64,000 nucleotides of DNA, taken from contig DDKB01000023.1 of the NCBI GenBank assembly GCA_002339675.1, positions 1 through 64,000 on the forward strand. Reading direction: 5' to 3'. The notes under the pieces are model-generated. The model was not told the DNA's origin. It ran no database searches and saw only the letters and a program-made list of their open reading frames with translations. Position numbers and translations under genes: made by a program. This DNA comes from Stutzerimonas stutzeri. Lineage in GTDB: Bacteria > Pseudomonadota > Gammaproteobacteria > Pseudomonadales > Pseudomonadaceae. Positions 8,065-17,415 of this stretch are shown here, one piece after another (the stretch's first letter is position 1; each line of letters begins with the position of its first letter).

Positions 8065-9420
8065 CTATGCGGGCCGTTCGAACAAGGCCATTGCCTCGAC
8101 GTGGGCGGTCTGCGGGAACATGTCCAGCACTCCTGCCCGCTCGAGGCAGAAGCCCTGTCCGACCAGCTCGGCGGCGTCGCGCGCCAGGGTCGCCGGGTTG
8201 CATGACACATAGACAACGCGCCGCGCACCCAGCGCCGTCATCTGCCGCACGATCTCCAGGGCACCGTCGCGTGGCGGGTCGAGCAGCACCGCGGCGAAGC
8301 CGCCCGCGGCCCAGGCTGCCTCGGCCAGCGGGTTCGACAGGTCCGCCTGATAAAAGTGCACGCCCTCGAGCCCGTTGTGCGCGGCATTGGTGCGTGCGCG
8401 CCCGACCATCTCGGCGCCCCCCTCGACCGCCACCACCTCGGCACCGCCGCGGGCCAGTGGCAGGCTGAAGTTGCCCAGCCCGCAGAACAGATCCAGCACC
8501 CGCTCGTTCGCCTGCGGCGCCAGCCATTCCAGCGCCTGCGCCACCATCGCCTCGTTGACCGGCGCATTGACCTGAACGAAGTCGCCGGGTCGCCAGGCCA
8601 GCTCCAGGTCCCAGGCCGGCAACCGATAACCCAGGCGGTACGCCGCATCCAGCGGCTGGGCAGCGCCTTCGCCCTGCAGCCAGAGTTGCACCTGACAAGC
8701 GACGGCGAACGCGCTGAGGCGCTGCAGGTCGGCAGGCGCCAGCGCGGCGGTGTGCCGCACCAGCACGGCTTCGGCTGTGCCGCTGAACAGTTCTACGTGA
8801 CCGATGACAGCTGGCTTCTCCAGCGCCTGCAGCACTGTCAGCAGATCCGGCAGCAGTGTCTGCAAGGGCTGTACCAGTACCGGGCACTCCTCGATAGCGA
8901 CGATGTCGCGGCTCGCGCCGGCGCGGAAGCCGACGTCCAGCCGGCGCGCCTTGGAGTCCCAGCGCACCGCCAGTCGGGCGCGTCGGCGGTAGCCGAATTC
9001 GGGGCCGCCCAGGGGCGAGGCCCACTGCACAGGCTCGATCCCGGCGACCCGCGACAGCTGCTCGGCAAGACTGCGCTGCTTGAGCGCCAGCTGGTCGTCG
9101 GCAGGCAGGTGCTGCAATGTACAACCGCCACACAGGCGCGCATGCCGGCACGGCTCGGCACGGCGTTGCGCGCTGGCCTCGAGGATGCGTTCGGTTCGCG
9201 CCTCGACGACCTTGGCCCGGGCGCCGAGTACCCGCGCCTCGACGGTTTCGCCCGCCAGCGCGCCCTCGACGAACCAGGTGCGGCCGTCGACAAAGCCGAT
9301 GCCACGGCCATCATTGGCCAGGCGCTCGATCGTCAGGCGCTGCTTTTTGCCGACCGGGACCTGGGTGGCCTTGTCGCCACCGCTGGGCTGGAATCGCAAA
9401 CCCCCGCTGCGCCGGGCCAT
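8065..9420 (-). CDS. rlmD: 23S rRNA (uracil-1939-C5)-methyltransferase RlmD
   Basis: 451 residues. An N-terminal TRAM domain (about 22-82) is followed by the iron-sulfur cysteines CRHARLCGGC (Cys91, 97, 100, with a later Cys in EECPVL). The SAM-binding motif is VLDLFCGLGNFSLPLA, and the catalytic Cys lies in VYVSCNPATLARD. The enzyme makes m5U1939 in 23S rRNA. The ATG at 9420 is preferred over an in-frame TTG nine bases upstream. It is the middle gene of the conserved cysM-rlmD-relA block. Confidence 0.95.
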   Translation of the reverse strand: MARRSGGLRFQPSGGDKATQVPVGKKQRLTIERLANDGRGIGFVDGRTWFVEGALAGETVEARVLGARAKVVEARTERILEASAQRRAEPCRHARLCGGCTLQHLPADDQLALKQRSLAEQLSRVAGIEPVQWASPLGGPEFGYRRRARLAVRWDSKARRLDVGFRAGASRDIVAIEECPVLVQPLQTLLPDLLTVLQALEKPAVIGHVELFSGTAEAVLVRHTAALAPADLQRLSAFAVACQVQLWLQGEGAAQPLDAAYRLGYRLPAWDLELAWRPGDFVQVNAPVNEAMVAQALEWLAPQANERVLDLFCGLGNFSLPLARGGAEVVAVEGGAEMVGRARTNAAHNGLEGVHFYQADLSNPLAEAAWAAGGFAAVLLDPPRDGALEIVRQMTALGARRVVYVSCNPATLARDAAELVGQGFCLERAGVLDMFPQTAHVEAMALFERPA

Positions 9421-9453
9421 CAGCGGCAACCGCCCGAAGTCTGCACCGCGCCG

Positions 9454-10356
9454 TCAGTTGGGTTCGTCATACACACCCGTCGACAGGTAGCGGTCGCCAC
9501 GGTCACAGATGATCGCCACGATTACCGCGTTCTCGACTTCGCGCGACAGCCGCAACGCGGCCGCCACGGCACCGCCAGAAGAGACGCCGCAGAAGATGCC
9601 CTCTTCACGGGCCAGGCGGCGCATCACCTGCTCGGCTTCATCCTGTGCCATGTCGACGATGCGGTCGACGCGGTCGGCCTGGTAGATCTTCGGCAGGTAC
9701 TCCTGCGGCCAGCGGCGAATGCCGGGGATCGCGGCGCCTTCCATGGGCTGCAGGCCAACGATCTGGATCGCCGGGTTCTGCTCCTTCAGGTAGCGCGACA
9801 CGCCCATGATTGTGCCGGTGGTGCCCATGGAGCTGACGAAGTGCGTGATGCTGCCGGCCGTTTGCTGCCAGAGCTCGGGACCGGTGGTGCTGTAGTGCGC
9901 CTCGGGGTTGTCGCCGTTGGCGAACTGGTCGAGGACCTTGCCGCGGCCTTCGGCTGCCATCTTCATGGCCAGGTCGCGGGCACCTTCCATGCCTTCTTCC
10001 TTGCTTACCAGGATCAACTCGGCACCGTAGGCCGTCATCGCCGCCTTGCGCTCGGCGCTGGAGTTGTCCGGCATGATCAGCACGAACTTGTAGCCCTTGA
10101 TCGCCGCAGCCATGGCCAGGGCAATGCCGGTGTTGCCGGAGGTGGCTTCGATAAGGGTATCGCCGGGCTTGATGTCGCCTCGTGCCTCGGCGCGCGCGAT
10201 CATCGACAAGGCCGGGCGATCCTTGACCGAGCCGGCGGGGTTGTTGCCTTCGAGTTTGACCAGGAGCGTGTTGCTGGTATTGCCGGGCAACCGCTGCAGG
10301 CGAACCAGAGGCGTGTTGCCGACGCAATCGGCAATGGTCGGGTACTGATTTGTCAT
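9454..10356 (-). CDS. cysM: Cysteine synthase B (O-acetylserine sulfhydrylase) CysM
   Basis: 300 residues of the fold-type II PLP family. The Schiff-base lysine is K45 in NPAGSVKDR, the phosphate/substrate loop is TSGNTG at about 73-78, and GVSSGG appears near the C-terminus. The N-terminus MTNQYPTIADCVGNTPLVRL and total length match CysM rather than CysK. It makes cysteine from O-acetylserine and sulfide or thiosulfate. The ATG at 10356 gives the family N-terminus; a longer frame upstream has no support. The gene starts the minus-strand block with rlmD 33 bp downstream. Confidence 0.95.
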   Translation of the reverse strand: MTNQYPTIADCVGNTPLVRLQRLPGNTSNTLLVKLEGNNPAGSVKDRPALSMIARAEARGDIKPGDTLIEATSGNTGIALAMAAAIKGYKFVLIMPDNSSAERKAAMTAYGAELILVSKEEGMEGARDLAMKMAAEGRGKVLDQFANGDNPEAHYSTTGPELWQQTAGSITHFVSSMGTTGTIMGVSRYLKEQNPAIQIVGLQPMEGAAIPGIRRWPQEYLPKIYQADRVDRIVDMAQDEAEQVMRRLAREEGIFCGVSSGGAVAAALRLSREVENAVIVAIICDRGDRYLSTGVYDEPN

Positions 10357-10569
10357 GGCGTCGAAGAACCGAGCGGCATCTGGAAAGGCGCACATGATAC
10401 CGGCAACGACCGGCCGCGGGCAGACCGCTCGGCTCGGCAAGCGCCCGCTGCGCCACCGGCCAGAGGCATGATCGGCTCTGAATCGCGGCTTCGGGCTTGG
10501 CGAACCGGCGGCGATGGTCTAGCTCTATAGAACGAGCATTTCCCTATCTCCCCCTTGAAAGGAACCTCC

Positions 10570-12360
10570 ATGTCCGTCAGACCGGTTGCTGCCGTCATGT
10601 TGTTCGCTCTGGCCGGGTTGGGCGCCTGCAGTGGCGACCGACCGAACCAGCCCCCTCCCGCCCCCGAGGCCGCGAGCGGCTACAGCGTCAAGCCCGGCTG
10701 GGCAACCGAGCGTTTCGCCGTCGCCGCCGCCAACCCCCTTGCAACCGAGGCCGGCTACCGCATCGTCAAGGCGGGAGGCAGCGCGATGGACGCCGCGGTC
10801 GCGGTGCAGATGGTACTGGGCCTGGTCGAACCGCAGTCGAGCGGGCTCGGCGGCGGCGCATTCCTCATGTATTGGGACGGAGAACATGTAACGGCCCTGG
10901 ACGGCCGCGAAACCGCACCAGCCGCCGTCGACGAGCGATTGTTCCTGAAACCCGACGGCACCCCGATGGCCTTCCAGGAAGCAGTGGTCGGCGGTCGCTC
11001 GGTCGGCGTACCGGGCACCGTCAGGCTGCTGGAACAGGCGCACCAGCAGTTTGGCAAGCTGCCCTGGCGCGACTTGCTGCAGCCTGCCATAGCGCTGGCC
11101 GAGGACGGCTTCGAAGTCAGCCCGCGGCTGCACGGCCTGCTGGCGAGCGACCCCTCGCTGCGCAACAACCCGCCCGCTGCCGCGTTTTACTACCAGCCGG
11201 ACGGTTCGCCGTGGCCCGTGGGCCATCGCCTGCGCAATCCGGCTCTCGCAGCGTTGCTGCGCAACATCGCCGAGCATGGCAGCGAGGCCTTCTACGAGGG
11301 GGCAAATGCCCGGGCGCTGGTCGTGCAGGTCAACACGCACCCGAGCAATCCGGGCCGCATGACCCTCAGCGACCTGGAAAGCTATCAGCCGCGCCAGCGC
11401 GAGGCCCTGTGCAACCTATGGTTGCAGCGCTACCAGGTGTGCGGCTTCCCACCGCCCTCCTCAGGGCACATCACCCAGATGCAGATTCTTGGCATGCTCG
11501 AACAACTGCCGCCACAGGCGGCACTGGACGAGGGCGTGGCGTCGGCTGCCTTTCTGCACCGCTACACCGAAGCCGCGCGCCTGGCCTACGCCGACCGCGC
11601 CCGCTACATCGCCGATCCGGATTTCGTGCCGGTGCCCGGGCGCACCTGGAACAGCATGCTTGCTCCGGACTACCTGAAGCAACGAGCCGCCCTGATCGGC
11701 CCGCGCAGCATGGGCACTGCCGAGCCGGGAGAACCGGGGGAGCTGCCGGTCGCCTTTGCCTCACAGGCCGAGCAGCCCGAATACGGCACCAGCCACATCA
11801 GCATCGTTGACGGCCAGGGCAACGCATTGGCGATGACCACCACCATCGAGCAGGCCTTCGGTTCGCGGCTGCTCAATGATGGCGGCACCGGCTTGCCGGG
11901 GGGCTATCTGCTGAACAACGAGCTGACCGATTTCGCCTTCGAACCCTACGACGCCATGGGGCATCCAGTGGCCAACCGGGTCGAGCCGCGCAAACGCCCG
12001 CGTTCGAGCATGAGCCCGACCCTGGTGTTCGACGCCGCCGGCAATCGCCTGCTCGCCAGTGTCGGCTCGCCCGGCGGTGCGGCGATCATTCATTTCACCG
12101 CCAAGACGCTACTGGGCATGTATGCATGGGGGCTGGACGCGCAGCGTGCCATCGACCTGCCCAACTTTGGCAGTTTCAACGGCCCGACCGTGCTTGAGGC
12201 CGGGCGCTTCCCCGCCTCGACGGTGCAGTCCTTGAAAGCCCGAGGCCACCAGGTCAATGAAATGGAGATGACCAGCGGTTTGCAGGCGATTCAGCGCACC
12301 GACAACGGCTGGTTCGGCGGCGCCGACCCGCGCCGCGAAGGTGTGGTAATGGGCGACTGA
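10570..12360 (+). CDS. ggt: Gamma-glutamyltransferase, lipoprotein form
   Basis: 596 residues of the N-terminal-nucleophile gamma-glutamyltranspeptidase family, which cleaves and transfers gamma-glutamyl groups, for example from glutathione, in the periplasm. The N-terminus is a lipoprotein signal with lipobox LAGLGAC (Cys20). The self-processing/catalytic Thr is T407 in YGTSHISIVDG. SSGLGGGAF and the late GSPGG motif are also present. The ATG at 10570 has AAAGGA 7 nt upstream. The gene is divergent from cysM, a context that fits cysteine/glutathione metabolism. It converges on gacS, separated by a degenerate repeat array. Confidence 0.9.
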   Translation: MSVRPVAAVMLFALAGLGACSGDRPNQPPPAPEAASGYSVKPGWATERFAVAAANPLATEAGYRIVKAGGSAMDAAVAVQMVLGLVEPQSSGLGGGAFLMYWDGEHVTALDGRETAPAAVDERLFLKPDGTPMAFQEAVVGGRSVGVPGTVRLLEQAHQQFGKLPWRDLLQPAIALAEDGFEVSPRLHGLLASDPSLRNNPPAAAFYYQPDGSPWPVGHRLRNPALAALLRNIAEHGSEAFYEGANARALVVQVNTHPSNPGRMTLSDLESYQPRQREALCNLWLQRYQVCGFPPPSSGHITQMQILGMLEQLPPQAALDEGVASAAFLHRYTEAARLAYADRARYIADPDFVPVPGRTWNSMLAPDYLKQRAALIGPRSMGTAEPGEPGELPVAFASQAEQPEYGTSHISIVDGQGNALAMTTTIEQAFGSRLLNDGGTGLPGGYLLNNELTDFAFEPYDAMGHPVANRVEPRKRPRSSMSPTLVFDAAGNRLLASVGSPGGAAIIHFTAKTLLGMYAWGLDAQRAIDLPNFGSFNGPTVLEAGRFPASTVQSLKARGHQVNEMEMTSGLQAIQRTDNGWFGGADPRREGVVMGD

Positions 12361-12417
12361 GCGAACCGGCGAGCGGCCCTGCACCCTCCATTCGCTGCGG
12401 GACGTGCCAAAGGAAAT

Positions 12418-12680
12418 GCGCAAACCGCAGCAGCCCTTGTGGGAGGCCGCCCCCGGGGTGAGGCTTTTGCTCCTGAGCGGCCAGAACGCGCGCTCGCCGC
12501 GGGGCGCGCCTCCTACAGGGAAGAAGCGCAAATCGCGGCCGCCATCGTGGGAGGCCCGCCCCAGGGCGAAGCCTTGCTCCTGAGCGGCCTGAGCGCCCGT
12601 TCGCCGCGGGGCACACCGCCTCAAAAAAACGCACCTCGCAGCCGCTGCGGAAGCCCCCCCGGGGCGAAGCTAATGAGCGG
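12418..12680. repeat. Degenerate tandem repeat array (about 2.5 units of roughly 106 bp)
   Basis: Units begin near 12418, 12526 and 12630 with a GCGCAAACCGCAG-like start, then GTGGGAGGC.. and GCTCCTGAGCGG. GTGGGAGG and GCCTCCTAC within a unit are inverted, giving a REP-like hairpin. The array lies between the convergent ggt and gacS genes and may serve as a two-way terminator region. No gene is seen in the 352-bp gap. Confidence 0.65.
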
Positions 12681-12712
12681 TCCGCAAGCAAACTTGCCGC
12701 AGCGGCGCGTTC

Positions 12713-15466
12713 TCAGATCACGCGGGCTTCGACCTCCAGCCGTTCGATCGCCCGGTCGAGCTCATCCAGTGCCTGAACGGCACTCGGGTGGTTCTGCTTG
12801 AGCAGGGTTTCGCTGCGTTCGCACGCGGCGCGCAGTTGCGGAACACCGCAATAGCGCGTGGCCCCGTGCAGCCGGTGGACGCGGTCGATGATCGCCTGGC
12901 GATCGTTGCCGGCCCGCGCATCCCGGATGACGCGGCGATCGTCTGCCAGCGAGGCCAGCAACATGCTCAGCATGTCGGCCGCCAGATCTGCCTTGCCCGC
13001 CGCCAGGCGCAGGCCCTCCTCGGCGTCGAGCACCTTCAGGTTGTTTTCCGGCTGCAGCGTCTCGACCGGCGCGACCAGAACGCTGCGTGATAGCGGCAGC
13101 CCGGTCCACTTCAACACCACCTGGGCCAACTGCCGCTCGCTGATCGGCTTGGTCAGGTAGTCATCCAGGCCGCTCTGCAGCAGCGAGCGCTTCTCGTTCG
13201 ATAGCGCATGCGCGGTGAGCGCGATGATCGGCAACGGCGGCTGGCTGCTGTCGGCCTCCCATTTGCGGATCGCCTCGGTGGTTTGTCGGCCATCCATGCC
13301 CGGCATTTGCACATCCATGAACACCAGGTCGAAGGACTTGCGCTTGACCGCCTCCACGGCCTCGGCGCCGCTGCTGACCGCTTCGACCTCGCCGCCCATG
13401 TCGGTAAGCAAGGTTTCGAGCAGCAGCAGGTTGGCCGGGTTGTCGTCCACGCAAAGCACCCGGGGCGGCCGGGTTTCGGGCGCCGGCAAACTGTCTAGCA
13501 GCGCCTGTGGCGGCCGCAGCAGATCCAGCAACACCCGTTGCAGCTTGCGGGTGCAGGCCGGCTTGCTCTGCAACTGGGCATGGGTGTGTGATTCGGGCAG
13601 GGCCTCGTGGTACTGCGCCTGTTCGCTGGTCGGGCAGAGCACGATGCACTTGCAGCCCAGGGCCTCGAAATCCCACAACCGCTGGCAGAGCTGCTGCGGT
13701 GCAATCTCGCGCTGAGTAACGCCCAGCACGGCGATTTCGATCGGTGCCTCGTTCGTGCGGGCCGCCGCGACGGCCTCCTGTAACTGGTCCAGCGTATCGA
13801 ACGGCAGCACCTCGAGGCCGCAGCTTTCCAGCTGGTGCTGCAGGGCCTGGCGGGCCATGGGATGGCGATCGAGCAGGCCGATCTTGCGTCCCACCAGGCC
13901 TGCCCGTGGCAGGTCTTCGATATCGTCGCGCGCCTTGGGCAGGCTCAGGCTGATCCAGAATTCCGAGCCCTCCTCGGGAATACTGTCGACGCCGATCTCC
14001 CCACCCATCTGCTCGATCAGCCGCTTGGAGATCACCAGGCCGAGCCCGGTGCCTCCCGGCTGTCGCGAGAGCGAATTGTCCGCCTGGCTGAACGCCTGAA
14101 ACAGCGCGCGCAGGTCCTGATCGGTCAGGCCGATGCCGGTGTCCTGCACACTGATGCGCAGCTGCGCGCGGTCGGCGCGTTCGTCCTCGACCATGGCGCG
14201 CACGGTCACAGTGCCCTCGTTGGTGAACTTGATGGCGTTGCTGACCAGGTTGGTCAGCACCTGCTTGAGCCGCAGCGGGTCGCCGACCAGCGACAGCGGC
14301 GTGTCGCGATAGACCAGGCTGACCAGCTCCAGGTGCTTGGAGTGCGCTGCCGGACCGAGGATGGTCAGGGTGTCCTCGATGAGGTCGCGCAGGTTGAACG
14401 GGATGCTGTCGAGCACCAGCTTGCCGGCCTCGATCTTGGAGAAGTCGAGGATCTCGTTGATGATCCCGAGCAGGCTGTCGGCGGACTTCTCGATGGTCGA
14501 GAGGTAATCCTGCTGGCGGGGCGTCAGGTCGCTTTTCTGCAGCAGGTGGGTAAAGCCGAGGATGCCGTTGAGCGGCGTGCGAATCTCGTGGCTCATGTTG
14601 GCCAGGAACTCAGACTTGATGCGGCTCGCCTCCAGGGCCTCCTTGCGCGCCAGGTCGAGCTCGATGTTCTGGATCTCAATGGTCTCCAGGTTCTGCTGCA
14701 CGTCCTCGGTGGCCTGGTCGATGCTCTGCTGCAGTTCCTCGCGCGCACTGAGCAGCGCCTCGGCCATGCGGTTGATGCCCGCCGCCAGCTCGTCCATCTC
14801 ATGGCTGCCGAGCGGCGGCAGGCGCGTCTCCAGGTAACCGTCCTTGAGCTGCGCCACCGCGACCTTCACCTTGTGCAGCGGCTTGCTGATGGAACTGCTC
14901 ATGCGCAGCGCCAGCAGCGCCGTGATGATCAGCCCGGCACCGATCAGCAGGAGGCTGGTGAACAGGCTGCGATAGCCTCGCAGCAGCGTTCCCTGGTGCG
15001 ACAGCTCGAGTTCCAGCCAGCCGATCTGGCGGCGGTCGTTGTCGGGGTTGTCCTCGGCCAGGTTGAGGTGCTTGCCCAGTACCGGCAGCAGGATGCGCGT
15101 GGTATCGAGGCTGCTGACCTGGGTCAGCGCTTCAGGGTCGGTGGGCGGCGAGGGGGTGATCATGTTCGGCCCGGCGTGGGCCTGCAGGTTGCGCTCGGGG
15201 TCTAGGATCGACACGGCGCGCACGTCCGGCTGGTCGAGCACCTGGCTGAGGATACGCTGCAGCCGCTTGCCGTAGCCCTGGGCCATGGCTGGCGCCGCCA
15301 GCGGCGCCAGCTGCCGGGCGATGAGCTGGCCGCGCTCGTCGAGCTGGTGGCGCATCTCCGACAGCTGCATCCAGCTGAAATAGGCGCCGAGCGCCACCGC
15401 CAGCAAGGTGCTGGGCAGCAGGATCAACACCAGCACACGACTCTTGATTCCTAGGTCTTTCAGCAC
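12713..15466 (-). CDS. gacS: Hybrid sensor histidine kinase GacS/BarA
   Basis: 917 residues. Order: TM1 (about 12-34), periplasmic sensor domain, TM2 (about 166-188), HAMP, histidine kinase with the H box NMSHEIRTPLNG, ATPase lobe with DTGIGLTDQDL and GGTGLGLVISKRL, receiver domain with FMDVQMPGMDG, and a C-terminal Hpt domain with the phospho-accepting His in HRLHGATRYCG. This tripartite architecture and the N-terminus MLKDLGIKSRVLVLILLPS are those of GacS, the kinase that drives GacA and the Rsm small RNAs. The locus next to cysM-relA is the usual Pseudomonas position. Confidence 0.95.
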   Translation of the reverse strand: MLKDLGIKSRVLVLILLPSTLLAVALGAYFSWMQLSEMRHQLDERGQLIARQLAPLAAPAMAQGYGKRLQRILSQVLDQPDVRAVSILDPERNLQAHAGPNMITPSPPTDPEALTQVSSLDTTRILLPVLGKHLNLAEDNPDNDRRQIGWLELELSHQGTLLRGYRSLFTSLLLIGAGLIITALLALRMSSSISKPLHKVKVAVAQLKDGYLETRLPPLGSHEMDELAAGINRMAEALLSAREELQQSIDQATEDVQQNLETIEIQNIELDLARKEALEASRIKSEFLANMSHEIRTPLNGILGFTHLLQKSDLTPRQQDYLSTIEKSADSLLGIINEILDFSKIEAGKLVLDSIPFNLRDLIEDTLTILGPAAHSKHLELVSLVYRDTPLSLVGDPLRLKQVLTNLVSNAIKFTNEGTVTVRAMVEDERADRAQLRISVQDTGIGLTDQDLRALFQAFSQADNSLSRQPGGTGLGLVISKRLIEQMGGEIGVDSIPEEGSEFWISLSLPKARDDIEDLPRAGLVGRKIGLLDRHPMARQALQHQLESCGLEVLPFDTLDQLQEAVAAARTNEAPIEIAVLGVTQREIAPQQLCQRLWDFEALGCKCIVLCPTSEQAQYHEALPESHTHAQLQSKPACTRKLQRVLLDLLRPPQALLDSLPAPETRPPRVLCVDDNPANLLLLETLLTDMGGEVEAVSSGAEAVEAVKRKSFDLVFMDVQMPGMDGRQTTEAIRKWEADSSQPPLPIIALTAHALSNEKRSLLQSGLDDYLTKPISERQLAQVVLKWTGLPLSRSVLVAPVETLQPENNLKVLDAEEGLRLAAGKADLAADMLSMLLASLADDRRVIRDARAGNDRQAIIDRVHRLHGATRYCGVPQLRAACERSETLLKQNHPSAVQALDELDRAIERLEVEARVI

Positions 15467-15570
15467 GGATCCGTTCCCCCGGTTGCCAGGCCGCTAGTGT
15501 AGCGGCTCGGGGAGCGGGAATCTGCGTCGCAGGGCCGACGCGCGACACCGCGACCGGCTGCTGCGGCCGG

Positions 15571-16197
15571 TCAGTCCAGTCCGCGGATATCACGGCTCTC
15601 GAAGTGCGGCAGCTTCCACTGGAAGGTCATCGCCAGCACGCGGAACAGGAAGCCTGCACACAGCGTGGCCAGCGAGGCAATGGACGGGTCGACGCCGAGC
15701 CTCAGCAGCGCGACGTAGAGCACGCCGGTGAACAGCGCCACGGTGGCGTACAGCTCGCGGCGCAGCACCATCGGCACCCGGTTGCAGAGGATGTCGCGCA
15801 GCAGCCCGCCGAACACCCCGGTGATCACGCCGGCCAACACGACGATCGACAGGTGCGCGCCCATGTCCATCGCCACGCCGCAGCCAATGACGGTGAAGGC
15901 CACCAGGCCCAGGCCGTCCACCAGCAGAAACACCTGCCGCAAATGGTGCATGTGGCGCGCCACCAGCGCAGTGACGATGGCCGCGCCCACGGTAAAACCG
16001 AGGTATTCCGGGTGGGCGATCCAGCCGATCGGGTAATGCCCCAGGAGCACATCGCGCGCCGTGCCGCCGCCCAGCGCCGTGACGGTGCCCAGCATGCAAA
16101 TGCCGAACAGGTCCATGCCGCGGCGCATGCCCATGATGGCGCCGGACATGGCTTCAGCGGTGATCGCGACCAGGTAGATGATGTGCAGCAGCGTCAC
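15571..16197 (-). CDS. Trimeric intracellular cation channel family protein (UPF0126, YicG-like)
   Basis: 208-residue integral membrane protein of about seven helices built from two homologous halves, each with a Gly-rich turn followed by Arg-Asp: GGGTARDVLLG in the first, GGLLRDILCN in the second. This is the UPF0126 family, related to TRIC-type cation channels, in the inner membrane. The transported ion is unknown. It is divergent from the LysR-type regulator at 16323, with a promoter region of about 125 bp shared between them. ArgP is known to control a lysine/arginine exporter in other bacteria, but control of this gene is only a guess. Confidence 0.85.
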   Translation of the reverse strand: MTLLHIIYLVAITAEAMSGAIMGMRRGMDLFGICMLGTVTALGGGTARDVLLGHYPIGWIAHPEYLGFTVGAAIVTALVARHMHHLRQVFLLVDGLGLVAFTVIGCGVAMDMGAHLSIVVLAGVITGVFGGLLRDILCNRVPMVLRRELYATVALFTGVLYVALLRLGVDPSIASLATLCAGFLFRVLAMTFQWKLPHFESRDIRGLD

Positions 16198-16322
16198 GAC
16201 GGAACTCCAGGAAAAGACAAGGCGGGGAAAACGCCGCCATTATGGTGCACCGCGCTGTTCAATCGACGTGACTTAGCAAAAATAGGCTATACAAATATTT
16301 ATTTAATCTGAGGACGCAGGGC

Positions 16323-17225
16323 TTGAATCTCGACCCCAAACAGACCGAAGCCTTCCGGGCGGTGATCCGCACCGGCAGTTTCGAACAGGCCGCGCTGCGC
16401 CTGCACCTGACGCCGCCGGCGATTTCCCAGCGGGTGCGCGCGCTGGAAAGCGCGCTGGGCAATGCGCTTGTGGTGCGCAGCCGCCCCTGCCGGCCCACCG
16501 AAATCGGTCAGCGGCTGCTGCAGTACCTCAAGCGCGCGACCCTGCTCGAAGCCGACCTGATGGCGGACCTGGCCGAGCGCAGCGACGCGCCACTGGTGGT
16601 GGTGGCCGCCCTCAATGCCGACAGCCTGGGCACCTGGTTTTTTCCGGCATTGGCCGATGTGCTGATCCGTGAACGCGTGCTGCTCGACCTAATGGTCGAG
16701 GACCAGGACTACACCTACAGCCTGCTGGAAACCGGACTGGCGATCGGCTGCATCAGCACCGAGCCCAAGCCCATGCGCGGCTGCACGGCCACCGCGCTGG
16801 GCAGCATGCGCTACCGTCTGGTGGCCAGCGCCGCGTTTCGCCAGCACTATTTTCCAAAAGGCCTGAACCGCACCGCCGCGCGCCAGGCTCCGGTCGTCGC
16901 CTATACCCGCAAGGACCGGCTCACCGCCTCCTTCCTGCTGCACCGGCTGGGCCTGCCCGAGGGCGCCTATCCCTGCCATTACGTGCCGGGGGCCGAGCCA
17001 CGCTTCAATGCGATCCGCTACGGGCTGGGCTATGGCATGGTGCCGCAGCCGCTGCTGCAGGATGCCCTGGCCGAAGGCGCAGTGGTGGACCTGGCCGCCG
17101 ATGCGCCACTGGACATCTCACTGTACTGGCATACCTGGAAGGTGCAGTCGCCCCGCATGGAAAACCTGTCGCGCCAGATCATCGAAGCCGCGCCCAGCAT
17201 CCTCGCGCGGCCGGAAGGCAACTGA
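16323..17225 (+). CDS. argP: LysR family transcriptional regulator ArgP
   Basis: 300 residues. The N-terminal winged helix-turn-helix spans about 4-62 (FEQAALRLHLTPPAISQRVRAL), followed by a periplasmic-binding-type effector domain. The start LDPKQTEAFRAVIRTGSFEQAA and the whole length match ArgP/IciA, which senses lysine and arginine. The start codon is TTG at 16323, and no better ATG lies at the family N-terminus. The upstream 60 bases are A+T-rich and probably hold the divergent promoters. Confidence 0.85.
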   Translation: MNLDPKQTEAFRAVIRTGSFEQAALRLHLTPPAISQRVRALESALGNALVVRSRPCRPTEIGQRLLQYLKRATLLEADLMADLAERSDAPLVVVAALNADSLGTWFFPALADVLIRERVLLDLMVEDQDYTYSLLETGLAIGCISTEPKPMRGCTATALGSMRYRLVASAAFRQHYFPKGLNRTAARQAPVVAYTRKDRLTASFLLHRLGLPEGAYPCHYVPGAEPRFNAIRYGLGYGMVPQPLLQDALAEGAVVDLAADAPLDISLYWHTWKVQSPRMENLSRQIIEAAPSILARPEGN

Positions 17226-17293
17226 TCCGCCCGCCGCCACGTTTTGAGCAGACTCTGCCGCGCCCCGTGGCCTCGGCACACATCGGACCTCCG

Positions 17294-17317
17294 GTCGCGG
17301 GCAGAGCCCGCTCCTAC
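17294..17317. repeat. Single REP palindrome
   Basis: One copy of the GTCGCGGGCAGAGCCCGCTCCTAC-class REP, the same class as the three units at 37-175. It lies between argP and the phosphopantetheinyl transferase gene. Confidence 0.8.
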
Positions 17318-17415
17318 AGAAGGCATAGCCGTACAGGCGAGCTGGCTCGCGAACAGGTGGAAGCAAAGATGCATACCCCTGCACGTTGCCAACTCGCTGA
17401 GGCACACTGACCGGC

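Noticed and set aside
5480..8212. A 910-codon open frame on the plus strand opposite relA
   Set aside because: It lies antisense to a clearly recognisable RelA and has the low-information composition expected of a complement frame in G+C-rich DNA; no known domain.
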